Shown: positions 19,139 through 28,129, counted from the stretch's first letter. The stretch is 54,367 nt of DNA from an uncultured Lachnospiraceae bacterium (GCA_948470755.1 CAOKPU010000013.1:1-54367); one strand, 5' to 3'. Translations and numbers: made by a program. Notes: a model not told the origin generated them from the sequence alone.

Positions 19139-20215
19139 ATGAACGATAATCAATTGGATATTTTTTTGGCAGATGTTTCTATTTCTGCTGTGGAGGCTAT
19201 GAAAAAAATTGATGAGAATGCCAGAGGGATATTATTTGTTGTTGATAAAGAAAGACGTTTGATTGGGAGCCTGACGGATGGCGATATTAGGAGATGGCTA
19301 ATAAAAACAGGGGAGTTATCTGCTAAAGTGCATAAATTTATGAATCTGAATCCCCAATATTTATGCTCATGCGATATGGAAGAAGCGGAGCATTATATGA
19401 AAGAACAGCAGATAAGGGCATTGCCAATACTTGATTTGGAGATGAGAGTCAGCGAGATTATATTTGATAGGAATTCCACATTAAATATAATAGACAAGAA
19501 AAAAGAAATTATGAGCCATACGCCGGTAGTTATCATGGCGGGGGGCAAAGGAAGCAGATTGTATCCATATACAAAAATCTTACCGAAACCATTAATACCG
19601 GTTGGGGATATACCTATTGTGGAGAGGATTATTAACCGCTTTTGCGAATGGGGGGCCTCGAAGTATTATTTGACGGTAAACTATAAAAAAAGCATGATTA
19701 AATCATATTTTACAGAACTGAAGCCTTCTTATAGTATCCATTATATAGAAGAGGAAAAACCTCTTGGAACGGCGGGAGGCATTAAACTGATCGATGAAAA
19801 GTTTGAGATGCCGTTTATTGTGACGAATTGTGATATCTTAATCGATGCGGATTATAACAGCATAATGGTTTATCACGAGGAGGCGGGAAATGATTTAACA
19901 ATTGTTTCAGCCTTGAAGAATATGGTAGTCCCTTATGGGGTATTGCACGCAAAAGAGAATGGGATTGTGACATTTATCGAAGAAAAACCAAGATTGTCTT
20001 ATTTTGTAAATACAGGAATGTATATTTTAAATCCGGATTGCATAGAAAAAATCCCGGATGATACCTTCTTTCACATGACGGACCTTGTTGAAACATTGAT
20101 GGCGGAGGGGAAAAAAGTGGGGATGTACCCCGTAAGCGAAAATGCTTTTTTGGATATGGGAGAATTTGAAGAGATGCGGAGAATGGAAAAAAGCCTTAAC
20201 ATGAAATCGGAGTAA
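19139..20215 (+). CDS. ptmE: CBS-domain sugar nucleotidyltransferase (PtmE-like, GDP-glucosamine synthesis)
   Basis: A 358-residue fusion of two N-terminal CBS motifs (residues ~5-118) with a nucleotidyltransferase domain starting VVIMAGGKGSRLYPYTK and PKPLIPVGDIPIVERII. This architecture matches Campylobacter PtmE, which makes GDP-glucosamine as the first committed donor of the legionaminic acid pathway. The CBS pair may sense adenine nucleotides. Placement ahead of legH/legI/legG genes supports the assignment. Confidence 0.82.
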   Translation: MNDNQLDIFLADVSISAVEAMKKIDENARGILFVVDKERRLIGSLTDGDIRRWLIKTGELSAKVHKFMNLNPQYLCSCDMEEAEHYMKEQQIRALPILDLEMRVSEIIFDRNSTLNIIDKKKEIMSHTPVVIMAGGKGSRLYPYTKILPKPLIPVGDIPIVERIINRFCEWGASKYYLTVNYKKSMIKSYFTELKPSYSIHYIEEEKPLGTAGGIKLIDEKFEMPFIVTNCDILIDADYNSIMVYHEEAGNDLTIVSALKNMVVPYGVLHAKENGIVTFIEEKPRLSYFVNTGMYILNPDCIEKIPDDTFFHMTDLVETLMAEGKKVGMYPVSENAFLDMGEFEEMRRMEKSLNMKSE

Positions 20216-20221
20216 GATCTT

Positions 20222-20863
20222 ATGGAAAAAATCTTGATAATTGGGAATGGCGGACATGCGAAAAGCTTGATGGACGCTATAGAACAAGAAGAAAGATATA
20301 GGATATCAGGATTAGTAGTCAATGATGAAAAAGAGGGAAGTTTGGGATATCCAATTATAGGAAAAGATGAAAATCTGGAGGAAATATATAAAGATGGCAT
20401 AGAGTATGCAGCAATGGGAATTGGATATTTAGGTAGATCGGTTCTGAGAGAGGAAATTTATAAAAAACTAAAAAGTATCGGATTTAAATTTCCTGTTATT
20501 TGCGATCCGTCGGCTATTATTTCAGAGCATATCCATATAGGGGAAGGATCCTTTATTGGCAAGGGAGCTATTGTCAATGCGGATGTTTCGATTGGGAAGA
20601 TGTGCATTATAAACAGCGGCTCAATTATTGAACATGATTGTAAAATCTTTGATTATTCCCATATATCGGTTGGCAGTATCTTATGTGGAGGGGTGAATGT
20701 GGGTAGGGCATCATTTGTCGGGGCGAATGCAACAGTAATCCAGATGACAAAAATCGGGGAAAATTGTATGATCGGTGCGGGAACTGTTATATGTAAAGAT
20801 GTGGAGGATGGCAGTATGGTTTATGGCGGAAAAACGACCCTGGTGGGGGGGGGTAAAATATGA
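20222..20863 (+). CDS. PglD/NeuD-family N-acetyltransferase (LegH-like)
   Basis: A 213-residue left-handed β-helix acetyltransferase: Rossmann N-domain IIGNGGHAKSLMDAIEQ, then hexapeptide repeats (AIISEHIHIGEGSFIGKGAIVNADVSIG), with the catalytic-histidine region IIEHDCKI. This is the PglD/NeuD/LegH family, which acetylates the 4-amino group of an NDP-sugar. The extreme C-terminus carries a nine-G run: with nine G it ends LVGGGKI at 20863, with eight it would end ten residues later (VKYDIKGDAA) and overlap the next ATG. The core fold is intact in either case. Confidence 0.8.
   Translation: MEKILIIGNGGHAKSLMDAIEQEERYRISGLVVNDEKEGSLGYPIIGKDENLEEIYKDGIEYAAMGIGYLGRSVLREEIYKKLKSIGFKFPVICDPSAIISEHIHIGEGSFIGKGAIVNADVSIGKMCIINSGSIIEHDCKIFDYSHISVGSILCGGVNVGRASFVGANATVIQMTKIGENCMIGAGTVICKDVEDGSMVYGGKTTLVGGGKI
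20845..20853 (+). repeat. G9 homopolymer tract 3 (LegH-like C-terminus)
   Basis: Nine G straddling the last codons of the acetyltransferase. Nine: stop at 20861-20863, 18 nt before the next gene. Eight: stop TGA overlaps the next ATG (ATGA, 20882-20885). Ten: immediate TAA. Confidence 0.85.
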
Positions 20864-20881
20864 TATAAAGGGGGATGCTGC

Positions 20882-21775
20882 ATGAAGATAGGATATTTTG
20901 GCGATGGCCCATGGGCACATGCAGCATTTGAAAAGATCATATCAGACAGTTCTTTTGAAATTTTATTTGTTATGGTGAGGCATGATAAAAAAGATGCGAC
21001 ATTAATGCAACTGGCAAAGAAATATGGTATACCAATTGAACTGGCTCAAAATATAAATGCGGATGCCTTTATAGAAAAGGTAAAACAGTATAAGGCAGAC
21101 ATTTTTGTCTCTATGTCGTTTAATCAGATATTTGGAAAGGAAATCATGAATATTCCTCCGTTGAGGACAATCAACTGTCATGCGGGAAAACTCCCGTTTT
21201 ACAGAGGAAGAAATATTTTGAACTGGGTATTGATTAACGATGAAGCAGAATTCGGAATAACAGTACACTATGTGGATGAAGGGATTGATACCGGGGATAT
21301 TATTTTACAGAGGGCATATCCTATCTCGGATGAAGACGACTATCAGACTTTATTAAAAAGGGCATATATTGGCTGTGCGGATTTATTATATGACGCTTTA
21401 AAAATGATACAAAGGGGAAAAGTAGAAACTATTCAGCAAAGGGATATCGATCCTGTCGGGATGTATTGCGGAAAACGCCAAGCAGGCGATGAGGTGATTA
21501 ATTGGAATCAGACGAGCAGGGAGGTTTTCAATTTTATCAGGGCGCTTTGCAGCCCGGGGCCGCAGGCGACATCCTGGATCAAAGGCAGGAAGATCTGTAT
21601 TAATAAGGCCAGAATGATAGAGGGGGCATATACATACAAGAATATAGCAGGACAGGTTATAGGGAAGACAGAAAACGGTTTTTGGGTAAAAACAGCAGAT
21701 ACGATGCTGGAAATCCTTGAGTATACATATGCCGGAAAAATTAAAATTGGAGATAGGTTAGTAAATTATGAATAG
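20882..21775 (+). CDS. Sugar N-formyltransferase (methionyl-tRNA formyltransferase family)
   Basis: A 297-residue N10-formyl-tetrahydrofolate-dependent transferase: NCHAGKLPFYRGRNILNW holds the catalytic Asn and His, and VDEGIDTGDII the catalytic Asp; a C-terminal OB-like domain follows (GKIKIGDRLVNYE). Housekeeping Fmt would sit with def/priA, so here it most likely formylates an amino sugar or an amino-acyl group on the nonulosonic acid. RBS AAAGGGGG is upstream; the end overlaps legI by 8 nt. Confidence 0.78.
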   Translation: MKIGYFGDGPWAHAAFEKIISDSSFEILFVMVRHDKKDATLMQLAKKYGIPIELAQNINADAFIEKVKQYKADIFVSMSFNQIFGKEIMNIPPLRTINCHAGKLPFYRGRNILNWVLINDEAEFGITVHYVDEGIDTGDIILQRAYPISDEDDYQTLLKRAYIGCADLLYDALKMIQRGKVETIQQRDIDPVGMYCGKRQAGDEVINWNQTSREVFNFIRALCSPGPQATSWIKGRKICINKARMIEGAYTYKNIAGQVIGKTENGFWVKTADTMLEILEYTYAGKIKIGDRLVNYE

Positions 21776-22766
21776 AGTATCAATAATTGCGGAGGCAGGC
21801 GTTAATCATAATGGAAGCATTGTTCTTGCAAAGGAGATGGTAGTCCGGGCGAAGGAAGCAGGGGCGGATTATATTAAGTTTCAGACGTTTGTGCCAGGGA
21901 ATCTCGTATCGAAATATGCTTCAAAGGCGGAATATCAGAAGAAAAATACAGGAGAAAAACAAACGCAGCTTCAAATGTTGGAAAAGCTGGCTTTGTCGAA
22001 AGAAGATTTTGTCGAATTGCAGGCTTATTGCCGGAAAGTGGGTATCGGTTTTGCTTCCACGCCATTTGATGCTGAAAGTATTGATTTCCTTAAAACAATG
22101 CATATGGATTTTTGGAAGGTGCCTTCCGGCGAAATAACCAATCTTCCTTATTTGGAGAAAATTGGAAGAATACAGGAAAAAGTGGTTTTGTCAACAGGAA
22201 TGTGCGAAATAAATGAAATAGGAAATGCGATTGCTGTTTTGGAAGATAATGGGGCGAAAGAAATTGTGGTTTTGCACTGTAATACGGAATATCCTACTGC
22301 ATATGAGGATGCAAACCTTCTGGCGATGGTTCAAATGAAACAGATTTTTGATAAACCGGTGGGCTATTCCGACCATACGTTGGGAATTGAGGTACCGGTA
22401 GCAGCAGTAGCGCTTGGGGCATCGGTGATAGAAAAGCATTTTACGCTGGATAGATCAATGGAGGGGCCCGATCATAAAGCAAGCCTTGAAGTAAAGCAAT
22501 TAAAAGAGATGGTCGAGGCAATCCGTAATGTGGAAGCAAGCTTAGGTGACGGATGCAAGAAAAGAACAGAATCAGAGAAGAAAAATGTTTTTGTAGCACG
22601 GAAAAGTATAGTGGCGAAATGCGATATTAAAGAGGGCGAAAAATTAAGCGAAGATAATATCACAGTGAAGAGACCGGGAAACGGGGTCAGCCCGATGTTG
22701 TGGCATGAGGTTCTTGGTACGTCTGCAATCCGTAATTTTAAGGAGGATGAGCTGATAGAATTATGA
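21768..22766 (+). CDS. legI: N,N'-diacetyllegionaminate synthase (NeuB/LegI family)
   Basis: A 332-residue nonulosonate synthase that condenses a 6-carbon sugar with phosphoenolpyruvate. Barrel motifs IIAEAGVNHNGS, YIKFQTF, KVPSGEITNLPYLE, LHCNTEYPT, GYSDHTLG and GPDHKASLE; a C-terminal SAF (antifreeze-like) domain from about residue 270 (ARKSIVAKCDIKEGEKL). The neighbouring PtmE- and NeuC-type genes favour legionaminate over sialate or pseudaminate. Overlaps legG by 4 nt (ATGA). Confidence 0.88.
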   Translation: MNRVSIIAEAGVNHNGSIVLAKEMVVRAKEAGADYIKFQTFVPGNLVSKYASKAEYQKKNTGEKQTQLQMLEKLALSKEDFVELQAYCRKVGIGFASTPFDAESIDFLKTMHMDFWKVPSGEITNLPYLEKIGRIQEKVVLSTGMCEINEIGNAIAVLEDNGAKEIVVLHCNTEYPTAYEDANLLAMVQMKQIFDKPVGYSDHTLGIEVPVAAVALGASVIEKHFTLDRSMEGPDHKASLEVKQLKEMVEAIRNVEASLGDGCKKRTESEKKNVFVARKSIVAKCDIKEGEKLSEDNITVKRPGNGVSPMLWHEVLGTSAIRNFKEDELIEL

Positions 22767-23935
22767 AAAAGACGATAACGGTTTTAACCGCAACACGGGC
22801 GGAATATGGCCTGTTAAAGCCAATTGTTGAAGCAATACGGGAATGCGATGAGTTCTGTGTAAAAATAGTAGTGACAGGAGCGCATTTATCGCCGGAATTT
22901 GGGTTGACCTATAAAGAAATAGAAAAAGATGGATTTCAGATTGACAGGAAGATAGAAATTCTATTAAGTTCGGATAGCCCCGTTTCTATCTCTAAAAGTA
23001 TGGGATTGGCATTAATTAGTTTTTCGGAATACTTTGAGGAAAACAGGCCTGATGCGTTGGCGGTTTTAGGGGATCGTTACGAGACTTTGGCAGTATGCAT
23101 TGCGGCGATGAACGCCAGGGTGCCGATCCTTCATTTTTATGGGGGAGAAACTACGGAAGGGGCGGTGGATGAGGCAATCAGACATTCCATTACCAAAATG
23201 AGTTATCTGCATTTTACAAGTACCGAGCAGTATCGGAAGAGAGTCATCCAATTGGGAGAGTCTCCTGACAGGGTATTTGCAGTAGGGGGAATAGGGGTAG
23301 AAAACGCGTTAAGCCTGCCAATACTTTCAAAGGAAGAGTTGGAAGAAAACTTATGCTTTTCTCTGGACAGCCCCTATGCTATAGTAACATTCCATCCGGT
23401 TACATTGGAAGATGGGGAGGCGGAAAAACAATGCCGGGAATTATTGAATGCATTGGATATGCATAAGGAGCTGAGATATATTTTTACAATGGCCAATGCT
23501 GATGCGGAGGGAAGGATAATCAATATTATGATAAAAGAATACGTATCTTCCCATAGTAATGCAATTGTGTTTGATTCTCTTGGAACGCTTCGCTATATGA
23601 GCGCATTGAAGTATGCGGCGATGGTAATCGGCAATTCATCCAGCGGCCTGCTTGAGGTTCCGTCATTTCATATACCCACAATCAATATAGGGGACCGCCA
23701 GAAAGGACGATTGCAGGCAGAAAGCGTAATTACTTGTGAACCGGTTTGTGAAGAAATAAGCAAAGCGATAGACAAAGCAAGGTCATATGATTTTTTAAAA
23801 CTTGCGGCTTCAGCCCGCAATCCCTATGGTGACGGCAATACATCCAAAAGGATTGCCGGCATTCTAAGAAAGGCGTTTATGAAAGATGATTTTAATTTGA
23901 AAAAAAAGTTTTTTGATGTTGGTTTTGAATTATAA
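22763..23935 (+). CDS. legG: Hydrolysing NDP-sugar 2-epimerase (NeuC/LegG family)
   Basis: A 390-residue GT-B-fold epimerase: TATRAEYGLLKPIVEAI at the start, LGDRYETLA, FYGGETTEGAVDEAIRHSITK, FHPVTLED, and GNSSSGLLEVPSFHIP near the end. It hydrolyses the nucleotide and inverts C2 to give the mannose-configured substrate for LegI. Full length and translationally coupled to legI. Confidence 0.88.
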   Translation: MKKTITVLTATRAEYGLLKPIVEAIRECDEFCVKIVVTGAHLSPEFGLTYKEIEKDGFQIDRKIEILLSSDSPVSISKSMGLALISFSEYFEENRPDALAVLGDRYETLAVCIAAMNARVPILHFYGGETTEGAVDEAIRHSITKMSYLHFTSTEQYRKRVIQLGESPDRVFAVGGIGVENALSLPILSKEELEENLCFSLDSPYAIVTFHPVTLEDGEAEKQCRELLNALDMHKELRYIFTMANADAEGRIINIMIKEYVSSHSNAIVFDSLGTLRYMSALKYAAMVIGNSSSGLLEVPSFHIPTINIGDRQKGRLQAESVITCEPVCEEISKAIDKARSYDFLKLAASARNPYGDGNTSKRIAGILRKAFMKDDFNLKKKFFDVGFEL

Positions 23936-23968
23936 AGGGAAGATAGGACTTTGGATAGGAGAAAAAAA

Positions 23969-25270
23969 ATGAGTAAGAGCGACGAATATGGAAAAAAAGC
24001 ACACTTATTGATTCCGGCCGGAGCGCACACGTACAGCAGGACGGATGAAGTATTTCCAGGCAATGCCCCCAGAATAATTGAGCGGAGCAAAGGCGTTTAT
24101 ACGTGGGATGTAGATGGGAACCAATATATTGATTATGCGATGGCATGCAGGTCCGTGACAATTGGATACGATTATGACCGAATCTCGAAAGCGGCAATAG
24201 AGCAGATACATAATGGAAATACGGCAAGCAAAGCATCAAAAATAGAAGTTGAAGCAGCCGAAGCAATGTGCAGTTTATTTCCATGGGTTGATATGGTGAA
24301 ATTTGCTAAAAATGGATCGACTGTTACGTCTGCGGCAACGAAACTGGCGAGAGCATATACGGGAAAGAAATATATTGCACGCTGTAAAGAGCATTCGTTT
24401 TTTTCTTATGATGATTGGTTTATAGGCAGCACTGTTATGAACGCGGGTATTCCAAAAGAAATCCAGGACTTAACTTTACAATTCAGCTTTAACGATATTG
24501 ATTCCGTAAAGGATTTATTTGAGCAATATAAAGGCGAGATTGCCGCATTGATCATGGAACCATGTGATACGGAAGAACCGGTGGATAATTTCCTCCAAAA
24601 GGTAAGGGGGCTTTGCACGGAATATGGAGTGGTATATATTCTTGATGAGATGATAACGGGATTCCGCTGGGATTTGCAAGGGGCATGCAAATATTATGGA
24701 GTGGAACCTGATTTGGTAACGTTTGGAAAGGGCATGGCAAATGGGTTTTCCGTTGCTGCATTAGGCGGTAAACGTGAAATCATGGATATGGGAGGACTTA
24801 CTCCGGGAAAGGAGAGGGTTTTTCTTATTTCTACTACGCATGGCGCGGAGATGAGTAGTTTAGGGGCATTAATAGAAACGATCAATGTATATAAAGAACT
24901 GGATGTGACAAAGCACATTTGGGAGATGGGGACAAAATTAGTTGACGGATTAAATGAAATTGCAGAAGAATATTCGTTACAAGATTATTTTTATATAGAA
25001 GGGGCTAACTGCTCTCCTAATTTTGTAGTATGTGGTAAAGACAAAATGCCTTCTTTAGAGCATAGGACGGTATTTTGCCAGGAACTATTAAAGAATGGGA
25101 TTTTGCTCCCTTATATTGCGATTGCGTATGAACATACGGAAAAGGAAATCGATGCGGCATTGGAGGCATCGAGAAAGGCTATGAAGGCATACTGCGATTC
25201 GCTTAATGGGGATGTCAATGAGTTTATTTCCGGAAATGTGATCAAACCAGTGTTTAGAAAGTACAATTAA
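23969..25270 (+). CDS. Class III aminotransferase (glutamate-1-semialdehyde aminomutase-like)
   Basis: A 433-residue fold-I PLP enzyme, start MSKSDEYGKKAHLLIPAGAHTYSR, with RSVTIGYD, KNGSTVTSAATKLARAYTGK, ILDEMITGFRW and PLP lysine in VTFGKGMANGF. ATG 23969 has AGGAG 7 nt upstream; the upstream TTG 23951 is not needed. No DegT/DnrJ-type LegC aminotransferase is in the window, so this enzyme may install the C4 amino group of legionaminic acid, or aminate another intermediate. It is not likely hemL, as no haem genes flank it. Confidence 0.75.
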   Translation: MSKSDEYGKKAHLLIPAGAHTYSRTDEVFPGNAPRIIERSKGVYTWDVDGNQYIDYAMACRSVTIGYDYDRISKAAIEQIHNGNTASKASKIEVEAAEAMCSLFPWVDMVKFAKNGSTVTSAATKLARAYTGKKYIARCKEHSFFSYDDWFIGSTVMNAGIPKEIQDLTLQFSFNDIDSVKDLFEQYKGEIAALIMEPCDTEEPVDNFLQKVRGLCTEYGVVYILDEMITGFRWDLQGACKYYGVEPDLVTFGKGMANGFSVAALGGKREIMDMGGLTPGKERVFLISTTHGAEMSSLGALIETINVYKELDVTKHIWEMGTKLVDGLNEIAEEYSLQDYFYIEGANCSPNFVVCGKDKMPSLEHRTVFCQELLKNGILLPYIAIAYEHTEKEIDAALEASRKAMKAYCDSLNGDVNEFISGNVIKPVFRKYN

Positions 25271-25305
25271 AAACAGGTTAAAAAGCGGCGGTGAAAGGAG
25301 AAAAA

Positions 25306-26031
25306 ATGAATAAACATGCGGAAGAGTATATTGTAGGACAGTTAGAGAGGACTTATAGGAGTACAGAGGTTTTTGTGAAATGGCTGGAGGGTAAAGGTTT
25401 ATTGAATGATGATAAGAATCTTAAAATATTGGATATGGCTGCGGGGGGGGGTGGAAATGTACTATATATGGCCAACCGGCATAAAAACATCCAGTTTATT
25501 GGAATGGACATAAGCAAAGAATTCGTGGAATTTGGAAATGAAGTATTGGCAAAGCGTTCCAGATTTGATAATTGCAGTCTGCTTGAGGGGGATTGGTTTC
25601 ATATAGACCCTAAATGGATAGGGGCATTTGACGGGATAGTCAGTTTTCAGTCGCTGCTTATGTTTCCGGATTATGAAGAGGCTTTGGGAAAGCTGATCGA
25701 ATTACAGCCGGAGTGGATTGCGCTTACGTCTTTGTTTTATGAAGGGAATATAGAATATACGAATAAATTCAGGAACTATTATAGGCCTTCCGGTGGTAAG
25801 GATTATACAGAATGTTATTATAATATTCATTCTACGATACGTTTCAGAAAGTATATGGAAGAATGCGGATATCCGAATGTTGATTTTATGCCGTTCGAGA
25901 TCGATATTGATTTGCCGAAGAGGGACGATATGGATATTGGAACATATACGGTAAAAACAGTAGACGGGAATAGGATACAGATTTCAGCCGGCATGATGAT
26001 GCCGTGGTATTTCGTTGTCGCTCATAAGTGA
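25306..26031 (+). CDS. SAM-dependent methyltransferase, phase-variable (ON)
   Basis: A 241-residue class I methyltransferase. Motif I is LDMAAGGGGNVLYMANR, followed by FIGMDIS and GIVSFQSLLMFPDYEEAL. The glycine-rich SAM loop itself is encoded by the nine-G run at 25443-25451, which is in frame. A change of one G would stop the protein near residue 50. AAAGGAG lies 6 nt before ATG 25306. Likely methylates a sugar or acyl substituent. Confidence 0.75.
   Translation: MNKHAEEYIVGQLERTYRSTEVFVKWLEGKGLLNDDKNLKILDMAAGGGGNVLYMANRHKNIQFIGMDISKEFVEFGNEVLAKRSRFDNCSLLEGDWFHIDPKWIGAFDGIVSFQSLLMFPDYEEALGKLIELQPEWIALTSLFYEGNIEYTNKFRNYYRPSGGKDYTECYYNIHSTIRFRKYMEECGYPNVDFMPFEIDIDLPKRDDMDIGTYTVKTVDGNRIQISAGMMMPWYFVVAHK
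25443..25451 (+). repeat. G9 homopolymer tract 4 (methyltransferase motif I)
   Basis: Nine G encoding the SAM-binding glycines after LDMAA. In frame at nine. Confidence 0.85.
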
Positions 26032-26393
26032 TACTTGTGATAGACGGCATGAGGGGTTAGGTTGAAAAATCAGCTTGATAGCTGATTTTATCAATCGGCT
26101 ATTTGTGCCGGAGCATCACAAATAGCCCCGATGGCAGACGCAAATCTGATATTTGCGTCGCCCCGTCGCGTAAACGCTCCGGAATGGGGGTTAGTGTGAG
26201 AAGAAGTTCTAAAGCTCAACAGCAGTGGCTGTTTCGCCAAGAACTTCTACGACTTGCTTTGCAAGTCTTTCTCACACCGAAAAATGCCTGGAATGCGGCA
26301 TTTTTCCAGACAAGCTTGCTTGTTTTGAGATTTTGAGATTCCGCGAAGCGGAATCATGGGGGGTAGTGTGAGAATGAGGAAAGGGATTGCGAT
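26032..26393 (+). repeat. Hairpin-dense intergenic repeat element (no gene)
   Basis: A 362-bp gap with no credible gene. Perfect or near-perfect inverted repeats: 26066-26075/26080-26089 (10 bp), 26097-26107/26117-26127 (11 bp), 26137-26145/26151-26159 (9 bp), 26194-26202/26269-26277 (9 bp, enclosing 26202-26210/26240-26248 and GACTTGC-TTT-GCAAGTC at 26251-26267), 26280-26288/26297-26305 (9 bp), 26310-26315/26318-26323 (6 bp), 26337-26344/26348-26355 (8 bp). A short phrase close to ATGGGGGTTAGTGTGAGAA recurs at about 26049, 26184 and 26356, and again at position 45. It is probably a composite palindromic repeat; a structured RNA is the alternative. Confidence 0.75.
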
Positions 26394-27122
26394 ATGTATA
26401 AACAGTATTGTATTCTTGCTATAGTTACCGCAAGAGGTGGTTCTAAAGGCCTTCCGGGTAAAAATATAAAAATGTTGAATGGAAAGCCTCTTATAGGATG
26501 GACGTTGGAACAGTTGAAATGCAGCAAGTATGTTGACGAGGTATTTGTTTCAACTGATAGTGAGGAAATAGCCGAGGTCAGCAGGCAATGCGGTTTTAAA
26601 GTGCCATCTTTGCGTCCGGCATATCTGGCAGAGGATACAACTTCATCAATGGATGTGCTGCTTTATACGATCCAACTGTTAGAAGGACAGGGGAAAACAT
26701 TCGATTATATATTGCTGCTGGAACCGACGTCTCCATTAAGAAAAAGAAATGATATAGATGAAATGATAAAGCTGGCAGGGGATCATCCTGAAAATGACGG
26801 GGTAATATCGGTTGGGGAGATTCATGGGGAACATCCTGCGATTATAAAAAGAATAGATGAAAAAGGAAATGTTGTCCCATATATTGAGAGTGAAAAGGGT
26901 ATATATCAAAGGCAGCAGTTTGATAAAGCTTATTTCCCATATGGAGTGGGGTATTTGATAAAAATTGCAAGATTTAAAGAGGCACATAGTATTTACACCG
27001 ATAACATGCTGCCGTATTATATTGAAAGATGGCAGAATTATGAAATAGACGATATATATGATTTTGCATGTATTGAGAGTATCATGAGAATGGAGAGCAA
27101 AAAAATATGGGAAAATATTTAA
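26394..27122 (+). CDS. legF: CMP-legionaminate synthetase (NeuA/LegF family)
   Basis: A 242-residue CMP-nonulosonate cytidylyltransferase: IVTARGGSKGLPGKNIKMLNGKPLIGW, LLLEPTSPLRKRND, and YEIDDIYDFACIE. This is closer to NeuA/LegF/PtmB than the shorter enzyme at 14681. It follows the hairpin element and starts the second half of the island. Its end overlaps the next gene by 16 nt. Confidence 0.85.
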   Translation: MYKQYCILAIVTARGGSKGLPGKNIKMLNGKPLIGWTLEQLKCSKYVDEVFVSTDSEEIAEVSRQCGFKVPSLRPAYLAEDTTSSMDVLLYTIQLLEGQGKTFDYILLLEPTSPLRKRNDIDEMIKLAGDHPENDGVISVGEIHGEHPAIIKRIDEKGNVVPYIESEKGIYQRQQFDKAYFPYGVGYLIKIARFKEAHSIYTDNMLPYYIERWQNYEIDDIYDFACIESIMRMESKKIWENI

Positions 27123-28129
27123 TCATCGGCCTAGGATCAATGGGAAAGAGAAGGGTGCGATGCCTGCAGGCTTTAGGTGTTGCCGGCAATCAAATAATAG
27201 GTATGGATATAAGGGAAGACAGGTGTAAGGAAGCGGAGGAGAAATACGGGATCCTTATTGCAGAAAATGAAGAGGGCATTGATTTTTCCGATATAAAAGC
27301 GGTGATCGTATCTCTGCCCCCAGATAGGCATTTTTGGGGGGCTAAGATGGCTTTCAGATATCAGAAACCGGTGTTTCTGGAAGCTAGCGTCATATTGGAA
27401 GATGTTATAAAAATTAAAGAGAACAATTTATGTAATGTATTTGTGGCTCCATCCTGCACTTTTGTATTCCATCCAATGATTAAAAAGATTAAAAAATTTG
27501 TGGAGTCGAAAAAATACGGGAAGGTATGCAATTTTTCTTATCATAGTGGGCAATATCTGCCGGACTGGCATCCATGGGAGGATGTGAACGATTTTTATGT
27601 GAGCAATAGGGAAACAGGAGGCGCGCGAGAGATTGTTCCGTATGAATTGACATGGATGACGGGCATATTTGGATTTCCGAATGCAATAAAGGGATATTAT
27701 AGAAAAACAACGGATTTAAATTGCGATATAGAAGACAGTTATGTCTGTGCAATCGATTATGGGGATATGATAGGAAGCCTGTTGGTAGACGTTGTGGGCA
27801 GGAATGCGGCAAGAAATCTGATTATCAATTTTGAAAAGGCTCAGTTGCAATGGAGGTGGGATAGTAAAAGGATTGAGATTTTTGAAGCAGATGCCGGTGA
27901 ATGGACATATATATATCAAAATGAAGGAATACATGAAACAGGATACAATGAAAATTTGAATGAAGATATGTATATAGAGGAAATCGACTGTTTTCTGAAA
28001 GGGATTGAGGATAGAAATGAATTTCCTAACACAGTTGAAAAAGATATTGCGGTATTGGAATTGCTAAATGAGGTAGAAAAATCGGATGAAAGTTACTCTG
28101 TATCAAATGAAGATTGCCTGGGAAGATAA
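27107..28129 (+). CDS. Gfo/Idh/MocA oxidoreductase 1
   Basis: A 340-residue NAD(P)-dependent oxidoreductase: Rossmann motif IIGLGSMGKRRVRCL, MDIREDRC, then VSLPPDRHFWGA and LEASVILED at the EKP-type position, where the usual catalytic lysine motif is replaced. It shares GQYLPDWHPWE and a similar layout with the enzyme at 37828, so the two are paralogues. A Gfo/Idh enzyme next to legF recalls the ptm region of Campylobacter, from memory. The substrate is probably a sugar or cyclitol intermediate. The end overlaps the nitrilase by 44 nt. Confidence 0.72.
   Translation: MGKYLIIGLGSMGKRRVRCLQALGVAGNQIIGMDIREDRCKEAEEKYGILIAENEEGIDFSDIKAVIVSLPPDRHFWGAKMAFRYQKPVFLEASVILEDVIKIKENNLCNVFVAPSCTFVFHPMIKKIKKFVESKKYGKVCNFSYHSGQYLPDWHPWEDVNDFYVSNRETGGAREIVPYELTWMTGIFGFPNAIKGYYRKTTDLNCDIEDSYVCAIDYGDMIGSLLVDVVGRNAARNLIINFEKAQLQWRWDSKRIEIFEADAGEWTYIYQNEGIHETGYNENLNEDMYIEEIDCFLKGIEDRNEFPNTVEKDIAVLELLNEVEKSDESYSVSNEDCLGR

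Noticed and set aside
23962-23969. A8 run between ribosome site and start of the aminotransferase
   Set aside because: Could vary the spacing, but A-runs of this size are common in this AT-rich region; no second case supports it.
26103-26336. 77-residue plus-strand open frame
   Set aside because: It lies wholly in the hairpin-dense repeat, has no ribosome site, and its sequence follows the palindromes; treated as spurious.
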